Source of the DNA: a virus
Reading direction: 5' to 3' (one strand)
IMG/VR virus record: IMGVR_UViG_3300045999_010887
Location: 16,655 to 80,654 of that record
DNA length: 64,000 nucleotides
Position 1 is the first letter of the stretch, and each line of letters opens with the position of its first letter. Positions 24,588 through 31,351 of the stretch are shown here, in pieces. The notes under the pieces are model-generated. The model saw only the letters and a program-made list of their open reading frames with translations. It did no database searches and was not told the origin of the DNA. The translations under genes and the position numbers were made by a program.

Positions 24588-25481
24588 ATGTTTGATAAAG
24601 CAAAGGCTTTACTTGCTACTTTAGCTGCTAAACGACACAAAGAAGTTGTAGGCCAAGGCGCTTTTGGTGTTGTATATGCAGACGCTCCTGGAACAGTCGT
24701 TAAAAAAATTGCAGGTGAAACACCAGAAAAAATTTTAAACGAAATTAATTTACAAGCAAAAGCAGCAGAGCTTAACATTGCACCAACTTTAAAAACAGCT
24801 CAAATAAATCCGTCTGGACCTGATGTTGGTGGATCAATTACGATGCAAGATTTAAGAAAAAACTATGTTCGTTTAGGTGAGCCTGTTGCTGATATGCCTT
24901 ATCCCCGTGAAGGTGTTGTAGAAATTGCTGGTGAAGGATACAATTCTTATGACCCAAGTTTGAATAGCGCGCAAATAACTCAAGCAAAAGTAAATACACA
25001 TAAACAATTGGCTCAGCTTGCTTTAAATAATGTAATGCTTGAAGACAGGCATGTTGGAAATATTTTTGTAAACAAAATGAGCAATAGACCAATGCAGATT
25101 GATTTTGGTTTAGCAACTGAGATTAAAACACCTAGTCAAAAAGCTGGTGCTTTGGCGTACCATGTTGGGAATGGTTTGAATGCAGCAGGTTTAAACGAAG
25201 AAGCCAGACTGTTTAGTCAACTTGTTAATGAGGTAGGTCAGTTTAATATTATGACAAATGCATACGACAATCCAGAAGCAGCACTGGATATGGCTAAACA
25301 AGGTTTGTCACGCCTTCAAAAAATCAAAACACCTCAAATAGAACAAATTTCTGCTGTAAGACAAAAAGAATTAGAGAGCATGAGAAAAACATCTTTACTT
25401 TTGGAACAAACTCCTGCGCAACAAAGGCTTAATACTTTTGGAGAGCCAATAGAAAAGGGGTACTATGGTACCCCTGTCTAG
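24588..25481 (+). CDS. Protein kinase-like protein
   Basis: 297 residues with the kinase landmarks in order: glycine-rich loop GQGAFGVVYA (22-31), VVKKI with Lys39/40, helix-C-type Glu52, catalytic loop LEDRHVGNIFVN with Asp153 and Asn158, and IDFGLA with the metal-binding DFG (Asp172). Spacing fits a compact kinase fold. It would phosphorylate host or phage proteins. It is the only + strand gene in a long - strand block and has an AT-rich upstream gap (TATCAT and TATAAA boxes), so separate control is likely. Substrate and activity are unknown. Confidence 0.72.
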   Translation: MFDKAKALLATLAAKRHKEVVGQGAFGVVYADAPGTVVKKIAGETPEKILNEINLQAKAAELNIAPTLKTAQINPSGPDVGGSITMQDLRKNYVRLGEPVADMPYPREGVVEIAGEGYNSYDPSLNSAQITQAKVNTHKQLAQLALNNVMLEDRHVGNIFVNKMSNRPMQIDFGLATEIKTPSQKAGALAYHVGNGLNAAGLNEEARLFSQLVNEVGQFNIMTNAYDNPEAALDMAKQGLSRLQKIKTPQIEQISAVRQKELESMRKTSLLLEQTPAQQRLNTFGEPIEKGYYGTPV

Positions 25482-25484
25482 GTT

Positions 25485-25712
25485 TTACTTAGCTGTTTTT
25501 TCCCGTTGTAACCAATACCAATAGGCGTGACGTGCGTTCTGATGAAAGCGTTTACCTGAAAGAAGTTTTAGTTTGCGTTCTTCCATTTCATCAAGCTTTG
25601 ATTCTTGATAAGCAAGGATTTCGCGCCCTTCTTCGCTAAGCATGTTGATTTCAATGTCAAGCATGTCAATCTGCATTTGGAAGTCATCAACAGATTGTTG
25701 ATGACAACACAT
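25485..25712 (-). CDS. Coiled-coil protein, 75 residues
   Basis: From ATG 25712: MCCHQQSVDDFQMQIDMLDI, then EGREILAYQESKLDEMEERK, ending ARHAYWYWLQREKTAK. Heptad-like charged helices. The frame remains open upstream within the Gp157-like gene, so the start could be earlier. Convergent with the kinase gene, 3 bases apart. Confidence 0.55.
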   Translation of the reverse strand: MCCHQQSVDDFQMQIDMLDIEINMLSEEGREILAYQESKLDEMEERKLKLLSGKRFHQNARHAYWYWLQREKTAK

Positions 25713-25734
25713 CAAAATATGTGCGTCTTCCAGG

Positions 25735-26448
25735 TCAGTTGGTGACGTCAGGTTCTTGTAGAAGCTCTCCGAAATATTCGGGTGCTTGTGCTTCCATCCG
25801 TTTGGTAGAGAAGAGCCGGTTTTTTCGGACTGCATATTGTTGTTCAACTTTGACTCCGGTCGGTAGGTGTTCACCGTTTTGGTAAGCGTTGCGGATTGCA
25901 TCAAGGTTTGGGAGGGTTTCAATTTTTGTTTTAGGTTCTGTTCTATCGGATAGAACTTCTCCTGACATTGAACGTACCACAGTTCTTTTGGTTGTGGTGA
26001 CTTCTTGCTCGATACAGTACTTGCTTCTCTCTTCAGTGTGCCAAAACTCCGGATCCGATGTGATTTCGACCGTAAGTTCCTTCTTCTTAGAGAGGACAAA
26101 CTCATAGTTTTTGCCTTGGATTCGATTGGAGTCCAGCGGCAAGGACCGCCTCAGCCAACCTAGCAAGTTCTTAAGTTGGTTGAGTTGTGCCTCATGGTGG
26201 CGTTTGGCCTGAGCAATTAGATCTCCTTCCTTTTTAATGCGCTCCAGGGCATCTTCATGGGCAGCCAACGCGTAATAAATACGATCAATTTTTTCAGACC
26301 GTAGGTTGGCGCAACTTTCCAGCTCGGCTTTTGCCAGCTCTTGGGACTCAGGAGTAAGGAGAGGAAGAGAGCGTTCCAGGGCACCATAGTGCTCGTATAA
26401 CTTGATGATGTTTAGATCTTCAAGTTTAGTTTGAGTGATGTGAGTCAT
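25735..26448 (-). CDS. Siphovirus Gp157-like coiled-coil protein
   Basis: 237 residues from ATG 26448. The N-terminal half is a long helix (LEDLNIIKLYEHYGALERSL, SEKIDRIYYALAAHEDALER, IKKEGDLIAQAKRHHEAQLN) followed by LKNLLGWLRRSL and a beta segment with KTKIETLPNLDAIRNAY, the arrangement of Gp157 family proteins. Those are found near recombination or replication genes; their role is not settled. The leader is CAA-rich without Shine-Dalgarno. Confidence 0.65.
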   Translation of the reverse strand: MTHITQTKLEDLNIIKLYEHYGALERSLPLLTPESQELAKAELESCANLRSEKIDRIYYALAAHEDALERIKKEGDLIAQAKRHHEAQLNQLKNLLGWLRRSLPLDSNRIQGKNYEFVLSKKKELTVEITSDPEFWHTEERSKYCIEQEVTTTKRTVVRSMSGEVLSDRTEPKTKIETLPNLDAIRNAYQNGEHLPTGVKVEQQYAVRKNRLFSTKRMEAQAPEYFGELLQEPDVTN

Positions 26449-26450
26449 GA

Positions 26451-26570
26451 TCAGATGGTGTTGAATTGAGATTGAATTTTGTTGATTGCATAGGTCAGCA
26501 GCATGCCTGCTGCTGCCCAAAGAAGATCTTTAACAACCGGAAGTACGGCAGCAAACAACGATTCAAACAT
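26451..26570 (-). CDS. 39-residue membrane peptide
   Basis: MFESLFAAVLPVVKDLLWAA, then AGMLLTYAINKIQSQFNTI: one hydrophobic segment with an amphipathic tail. The stop is 2 bases before the next ATG. The leader CATCTCAACTC replaces a ribosome site, and two hairpins lie further upstream. Function unknown. Confidence 0.55.
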   Translation of the reverse strand: MFESLFAAVLPVVKDLLWAAAGMLLTYAINKIQSQFNTI

Positions 26571-26593
26571 GAGTTGAGATGAGATGGGATGGT

Positions 26594-26634
26594 CAGTTTA
26601 CCGTCATGACCAGGACGCCCACACCCCCGTGGGA
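26594..26634 (-). promoter_or_regulatory. Tandem hairpins and GACGGTAAACTG box
   Basis: On the - strand a CCCAC/GTGGG hairpin is followed by TGGTCA...TGACCA, the latter containing GACGGTAAACTG (26605-26594), 24 bases before the ATG at 26570. The same box is at 29974-29963 and 31087-31076, 25-27 bases before two other starts. Confidence 0.4.
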
Positions 26635-26636
26635 CG

Positions 26637-27011
26637 TCAGTCTACCAGGTCTGTCAAGCTTTTAGTAGCAATGGTAACAAACTGATTGATGTAATCAGTC
26701 AAGGCTTCAACCTTAGCATTGACCACTTTGATCTCCTCCATCAACTCTTCCCTGGAAGGGCTCAAACCAAAGATGTCATTGTCTTTGAGTGCCTCTGGGT
26801 TGTTAGCTTTTTGATACATGCGGCAATCATTGTTGGTTGCATAGACAGTTTCTTGATATATTTCAGAAACTGTTTTGAAATCAACATTGCCAACTCCCTC
26901 GGCTGAAAGGAGGTTGCAGGTATCAAGGTAAAGCCTGGCAGCAAACCTGACATTGTCTTTGAAAAACTTCACATACTGTTCAGAAGGAAGTCCGTAGGTG
27001 TCAATCGACAT
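26637..27011 (-). CDS. Hypothetical helical protein, 124 residues
   Basis: Start ATG 27011 overlaps the upstream stop by 11 bases. MSIDTYGLPSEQYVKFFKDN, then RFAARLYLDTCNLLSAEG and REELMEEIKVVNAKVEALTD. The C-terminal coiled coil suggests an oligomer. No family recognised. Confidence 0.6.
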   Translation of the reverse strand: MSIDTYGLPSEQYVKFFKDNVRFAARLYLDTCNLLSAEGVGNVDFKTVSEIYQETVYATNNDCRMYQKANNPEALKDNDIFGLSPSREELMEEIKVVNAKVEALTDYINQFVTIATKSLTDLVD

Positions 27012-27213
27012 AACAATCCAAAGCTTCTCGGAGTGCATTAATCATAAAGGTTTCTTGGCCTTCTGGACCAAGGTCAGTCCACCATTGAAGATCAGGATCG
27101 TTTTCGTCCCATTCAATATGAATGGTCATGGAACCATCCTCCTCATCAATGCAATTAATTTGCAACTTGTTAATTGAACTGGGATTCAAGCCGATCGAGG
27201 CCAGATTCAACAT
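27001..27213 (-). CDS. Hypothetical acidic protein, about 70 residues
   Basis: MLNLASIGLNPSSINKLQIN, then MTIHIEWDENDPDLQWWTDL and EGQETFMINALREALDCYVD. It overlaps the previous gene by 44 bases; an alternative ATG at 27234 (MQNTSLLD) is possible. Function unknown. Confidence 0.55.
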   Translation of the reverse strand: MLNLASIGLNPSSINKLQINCIDEEDGSMTIHIEWDENDPDLQWWTDLGPEGQETFMINALREALDCYVD

Positions 27214-27406
27214 GTCCAATAAGGATGTGTTCTGCATAGGTTTCGCAATCAGTTTTGATCTCTGCACCAAGCTTAACGAGACCCCAGTAGGTGTCTTCGT
27301 CAAGCTCTAGATCTAATTTGAATTTACCGTTTGAAAGCATCATTGTTTTTAAAGGTGGTTTTGCAATAAGCGATAACGCATACTCACGTAACTCGTCAGG
27401 CATCAT
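27170..27406 (-). CDS. Hypothetical protein, 78 residues
   Basis: MMPDELREYALSLIAKPPLK, then FKLDLELDEDTYWGLVKLGA and TYAEHILIGHVESGLDRLES. ATGA overlap with the SWIM-type gene. The fold looks alpha/beta and small. Function unknown. Confidence 0.6.
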   Translation of the reverse strand: MMPDELREYALSLIAKPPLKTMMLSNGKFKLDLELDEDTYWGLVKLGAEIKTDCETYAEHILIGHVESGLDRLESQFN

Positions 27407-28344
27407 TGCTTTTTAAGTGCAGCCTTGAGTTGTGGCAGTGCAGTACCAGGAAATGGAACGTAGCCCGCCTCCATCATATTGAAGAACAAATCCCATGCAT
27501 CATGCTGCGTAAAGATTTCCTTAGGTTTGTAGGTACGCCAATGCGTCAGCGGAGCTTGTGCCCCTGAGTTGGTATATAACAATACAAAACGACCGTCACT
27601 AATGTGATCAACGGGTGGTGCATACCACCAGGCCACACACTTCTCAGGCGTACCACTGGGGCTGGCATTCCGTACATCAGTGCGCTTGCACAGCAGTTCC
27701 CTGTACTTGTTGAACCAAGTCAGGTGGATACACCAGGGCTTGAAGCCTTGGATCTCGGACGCAAAGTCAGATAGGTTGCTGAGCTGACGCTGATACGACC
27801 CACACGAACACCAAGGTTCACCCATGACAGGCTCGGACTGGTCAGCTTCCATGTCGCTGTCAAGGTCAATGGGCCGATTTGGAAGCCGCAATCCGTCTGG
27901 TGCAACCAGATGTCCAAGATCCGTTTGGTCGGACTGAAGGAGATGGAGGACTTTGTTGGTGTCTGATACATGTATAAATTTGTCAGCCCAATGCGCCTGG
28001 AGCTTTGCATTTGAGGTCAGGTGTCCGAGTGCATGCGTGTAGTTCCAGCCCTTAAAAAGAATGTAAGCATTGTTATGCCATACACTAGGGCCACGGTAAT
28101 TGGGACCAAGGTAAGAAAAGAAGTCTTCGAGACGATTGGTGTAGGTTTGGAAATGAGCTTTGATTAATGTCCGTTCGTAGATTTGCTCAGTGCCATCATG
28201 ACACACCACAACACAATGATCGCCTCGCAGATAAATGCCAGCGATTGCGGTGTCATCAAAGTCCGGGTAAGCACGCCGGATACTGGAACGAGAGTAGATA
28301 AGAGCCTGCGCCGAGTTGAGCTCGGTCTGCGCCTGGATCGACAT
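27403..28344 (-). CDS. SWIM-type zinc-binding protein
   Basis: 313 residues. CSCGSYQRQ ... GFKPWCIHLTW (about 178-205) fits the SWIM pattern C-x-C, spacer, C-x-H. Flanking Trp/Tyr-rich segments (ILFKGWNYTHALGHL, WDLFFNMMEAGYVPF) are not recognised. SWIM fingers bind DNA or protein partners. The leader CCCAACTCAACTTC-ATG has no Shine-Dalgarno. Confidence 0.6.
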   Translation of the reverse strand: MSIQAQTELNSAQALIYSRSSIRRAYPDFDDTAIAGIYLRGDHCVVVCHDGTEQIYERTLIKAHFQTYTNRLEDFFSYLGPNYRGPSVWHNNAYILFKGWNYTHALGHLTSNAKLQAHWADKFIHVSDTNKVLHLLQSDQTDLGHLVAPDGLRLPNRPIDLDSDMEADQSEPVMGEPWCSCGSYQRQLSNLSDFASEIQGFKPWCIHLTWFNKYRELLCKRTDVRNASPSGTPEKCVAWWYAPPVDHISDGRFVLLYTNSGAQAPLTHWRTYKPKEIFTQHDAWDLFFNMMEAGYVPFPGTALPQLKAALKKQ

Positions 28345-28374
28345 GAAGTTGAGTTGGGTTGAGTGGGATTGGAA

Positions 28375-28587
28375 TCAGACGTGCCAGAAGGACGTGTCCT
28401 CTTCTTTTTGATCCGACTTGATCTTAGCATTGGCCTTGGCGTGTTTGTACGCAGCCTTGCCCATGCGATAGGTGCCGTAAAGAACAGCAGCCCAGCACAC
28501 GGGGTTCCCAATGATAGAGGCAACAACAGCACTAGCAGCAAATGTTGCTCCTGCTGTTTTGATTGCCGACTTTTCTTCAGGGTTCAT
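28375..28587 (-). CDS. Small membrane protein, 70 residues
   Basis: Start ATG 28587 (MNPEEKSAIKTAGATFAASA). Hydrophobic stretch ATFAASAVVASIIGNPVCWA then AVLYGTYRMGKAAYKHAKAN gives one or two membrane spans and a basic tail. Function unknown; a holin-like role cannot be excluded. Confidence 0.6.
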   Translation of the reverse strand: MNPEEKSAIKTAGATFAASAVVASIIGNPVCWAAVLYGTYRMGKAAYKHAKANAKIKSDQKEEDTSFWHV

Positions 28588-28669
28588 GTCAGAGATTCTT
28601 AACACAAATGGAAAGTTGTGCGTAATAAATGTTTAAGTAAGTAGACTTGTTGTAACAAATAAATACAAA

Positions 28670-28930
28670 ATGGACGAAATTAAATACGTACCTTTAACCA
28701 AATTTCAAATTGAACCAACGCTTGACGATAAATTCTGGGAAGAAAAAGTCAAACGTTCAATTCAAGATTGTAATTCAGTCAGTACATTAAAGGAAATAGC
28801 GATCCTCTTAGCGAGGATCGCTACCCAACGTCAAGGTGTGATTCGTGGGTTAGTTCAAGACATGTTCATCTTCAACAATGTTGCAGTTGAACCAGATGGC
28901 TTGACTAACCCTGACGTCACCTCACAGTGA
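28670..28930 (+). CDS. Hypothetical + strand protein, 86 residues
   Basis: MDEIKYVPLTKFQIEPTLDD, then VKRSIQDCNSVSTLKEIAIL and LARIATQRQGVIRGLVQDMF. It is an isolated + gene inside the - block with its own 64-base AT-rich upstream gap. A perfect 9-bp hairpin (28799-28821) lies within the coding sequence. Function unknown. Confidence 0.6.
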   Translation: MDEIKYVPLTKFQIEPTLDDKFWEEKVKRSIQDCNSVSTLKEIAILLARIATQRQGVIRGLVQDMFIFNNVAVEPDGLTNPDVTSQ

Positions 28931-29938
28931 ATCGTCTTCACCAGTTAGGGGATCACGAGAAGGCAGGGCCTTTACGTCAACCGCATCTGTGGTACGAGAC
29001 ACAGGCAGGATCTCGACGCCTTGCTTGATGCCATAGGCACCACCAAGCTTTTCAGCATCCTGACGTGCATGTTGATTGATGTAATCGCTGAACATTTCCT
29101 GGAACTTCCAGGTTGATTCACGATCTTCATCAGGAATCGACATGCGGCTCAGCGATTCGATGGCGGCATCTTGGTCGCTGTAATCAGGGATGTCAAAAGA
29201 TTCAATTGCGCAGATCTCAACGTTGTTGGCTCCACGCATTTCGTTGGCAAGTACCGGAGCAAATACGGTAGTGGCGTAGAACTTTTCATTGAATGCAAGA
29301 GGCACTTCAGAATCCAGTGCCTTGCTCAGGCACTTAGACATTTCCTTCTCATACAGCTTGACCTTATCGGACACATCGGTGCCATTCAGACCTTTGAGGG
29401 TAAGGACCATCGGGATCTTGTGAGCACGCTTGTTGTCCTCAGTCACGATGTAGATGAGGTACTTGGTGCGTACGCTGTACTTACGCTTGTACATTTCGCC
29501 CTTGCTGTTAGCAAGGTCGGCAGCAATCTTGTCGGCATCAAACAATTCCTTGACCTCTGGATGCTCAAAGGTACCAATCGTTTGACGCATCCCTGTGGTT
29601 TCTTCAACCATCAAGGGAGAACGCAGCAGGATTTGAATGCGTGGCTCAGTGAAGTTCAGGCCTTCTTCAACAGAAGTGTTGGGTGCCATACCAAAGGTTT
29701 GCTTGTAATCCCAGATGACGGAACCTTTAGCAAACTGATCTTCGGTTGCAGTCCAACCACAGGTATCAAGATCTGATTTACGGATGAACCATCCGCGTAC
29801 TTTTGACTTGTTGAGAGGTTGAATTGTGACGAGGTTCTGGTAGCCAGATACAAATTCTTTAGACTGGAACATCCGGAAGGAGTCAAGTCCGCGAGCAGCA
29901 AGCGCAGCAGTTTTCTTGGTGGTCATGGAAGAGGTCAT
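28922..29938 (-). CDS. DUF5895-like phage/cyanobacterial protein
   Basis: 338 residues. Segments such as NKSKVRGWFIRKSDLDTCGW, EPRIQILLRSPLMVEETTG and KYLIYIVTEDNKRAHKIPMV suggest the DUF5895-type protein found in cyanobacteria and their phages, but I am not certain of the family. It directly follows (gene order) SSB and precedes the Gp157 group, so a DNA-metabolism role is likely. Confidence 0.6.
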   Translation of the reverse strand: MTSSMTTKKTAALAARGLDSFRMFQSKEFVSGYQNLVTIQPLNKSKVRGWFIRKSDLDTCGWTATEDQFAKGSVIWDYKQTFGMAPNTSVEEGLNFTEPRIQILLRSPLMVEETTGMRQTIGTFEHPEVKELFDADKIAADLANSKGEMYKRKYSVRTKYLIYIVTEDNKRAHKIPMVLTLKGLNGTDVSDKVKLYEKEMSKCLSKALDSEVPLAFNEKFYATTVFAPVLANEMRGANNVEICAIESFDIPDYSDQDAAIESLSRMSIPDEDRESTWKFQEMFSDYINQHARQDAEKLGGAYGIKQGVEILPVSRTTDAVDVKALPSRDPLTGEDDSL

Positions 29939-29991
29939 GGTGTGTTCGTAGTCAGGAGTGAGCAGTTTAACGTCATGCTTAGGACGTGAGG

Positions 29992-30234
29992 CTATTCTGC
30001 TTTAGGTTTGTCCCATTCCATCACGTACTGCTGGGTACGTAATAAATCGAAATATGCCGCAGAAGATTCTTTCATGCATTCATAAATAGTACTTTCCATG
30101 TAGCCACAACCCTTGAGGAAATCCACAACGTGGGTGACTACATCGTCAGCAACTAATGCTTTGAATTCATAAAGAAGTTTGGTGTTCTCATCCTCGTAAA
30201 GCAGGGTGAATTGATCGTGAGTTGGTGTTGACAT
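29992..30234 (-). CDS. Hypothetical protein, 80 residues
   Basis: MSTPTHDQFTLLYEDENTKL, then ADDVVTHVVDFLKGCGYMES and DLLRTQQYVMEWDKPKAE. One-base overlap with the SSB stop. Looks like a small globular alpha/beta protein. Function unknown. Confidence 0.6.
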   Translation of the reverse strand: MSTPTHDQFTLLYEDENTKLLYEFKALVADDVVTHVVDFLKGCGYMESTIYECMKESSAAYFDLLRTQQYVMEWDKPKAE

Positions 30235-31049
30235 CAGAAGGGTACTTCGTCGAGTTCAGGTGCATTGCCGTAGTGACCAGGCAGATCAGGCAGTCCACCA
30301 CCAGAGGCAGCGTTCCAAGGATCCGCTGGCTCCTCAGCAGTGCGGCCACCCCAAAGCGGTGCGACCTTATCGGAGTTAGCCACTACAGTCTGAGGGCGAA
30401 TCGATTGATTGGCTGTGTCGCCTGTCACCTTTGGCGCCAAGGTCATGGACACCAGTTGAATCTTGGTGACTTGACGGCGCTGATTACTTTCTTTATCTTG
30501 CCAGGCATCGGTGACTAGACGACCATTGATCGTTAAGCCTGTCCCTTTACGCGTGAAATCAAGTAAGAGCTGAGCATTGTTCAGCTTGTCTTGATGGGAA
30601 TTAATAGCGTAAAAATTAAAGAGATCTGCTTGATTGCGTCCGGTATTAACGGAAAGCGTTTGATTGCAGATCATCAGACCATCTGCCGTTGTCTTAAAGG
30701 CGCGTGTGTCATCCTGCTGGATGTCTTTAACGCAACGACCACTAAGAATGATTGTGTTTAGGATCGGAAACGATTCCGTGACCGTGGTAATGACGCCACC
30801 ATGGAGCGAGTGGGTGCGTGTCTCCAGGTCATAGCGCAGCTTGGCGCCATGAATGTAGATCAACGAGTTCTTTGCAGTGCGTGCAAAACGCTCAGAGTTT
30901 TTGCCATAGACGTTGAGTTCAATTGGAGTTGCTGCCTTGTTACCAACAGGTGGCAGCAAGACATTGCAACGCAGGGCGTAAGACGTTGCAGAGATGGATA
31001 CCTCACGGGGTTCCTCTGTGGTTTGGGCACAGACAAAAGCTTGGTTCAT
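30234..31049 (-). CDS. ssb: Single-stranded DNA-binding protein with two OB-like domains
   Basis: 271 residues. Residues about 98-215 form an SSB-type OB fold (NTIILSGRCVKDI, QTLSVNTG, LLLDFTRKGTGLTINGRLVT, VTKIQLVSMTLAP). The N-terminal 95 residues look like a second, diverged OB fold. The C-terminus ELDEVPF has the acidic tip ending PF that recruits partner proteins in bacterial SSB. It sits two genes after the DNA polymerase. GACGTTAAACTG occurs 27 bases before its ATG. Confidence 0.82.
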   Translation of the reverse strand: MNQAFVCAQTTEEPREVSISATSYALRCNVLLPPVGNKAATPIELNVYGKNSERFARTAKNSLIYIHGAKLRYDLETRTHSLHGGVITTVTESFPILNTIILSGRCVKDIQQDDTRAFKTTADGLMICNQTLSVNTGRNQADLFNFYAINSHQDKLNNAQLLLDFTRKGTGLTINGRLVTDAWQDKESNQRRQVTKIQLVSMTLAPKVTGDTANQSIRPQTVVANSDKVAPLWGGRTAEEPADPWNAASGGGLPDLPGHYGNAPELDEVPF

Positions 31050-31075
31050 GTGATGCCAAAAGGTTGTGTGAGAGG

Positions 31076-31087
31076 CAGTTTAACGTC
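31076..31087 (-). promoter_or_regulatory. GACGTTAAACTG box upstream of SSB
   Basis: A 12-base box directly after the zinc-ribbon gene stop and 27 bases before the SSB ATG. An identical box is at 29963-29974 before the DUF5895-like gene. Confidence 0.4.
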
Positions 31088-31351
31088 TTACCTCAAGGAC
31101 GAGAGATCAACTGGTTTATGTTTAACTTCAATCATTTCACCTTTTCGATTCCAACACTGACCACAATCAGGACACTGATAATGGTTAATACGGTCAGTGC
31201 CCAAATACTCCACACCAATAACACGACTAAAGAATTTAGATTCGGGTGAATAATAACCCTTGTCTATGGATTCTTGAGGGATGTAGGAGTGAATCCAGCT
31301 GACTTCGCAAACCGGGCACTGTTCTACTTTGGTGATGTCGAGGTAGTCCAT
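31088..31351 (-). CDS. Zinc-ribbon protein, 87 residues
   Basis: CPVCEVSW near the start and CPDCGQCW near residue 60 form a four-Cys zinc site split by a 45-residue insert (SPESKFFSRVIGVEYLG). ATG overlaps the polymerase stop by one base. It could bind DNA or the polymerase. Confidence 0.65.
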   Translation of the reverse strand: MDYLDITKVEQCPVCEVSWIHSYIPQESIDKGYYSPESKFFSRVIGVEYLGTDRINHYQCPDCGQCWNRKGEMIEVKHKPVDLSSLR

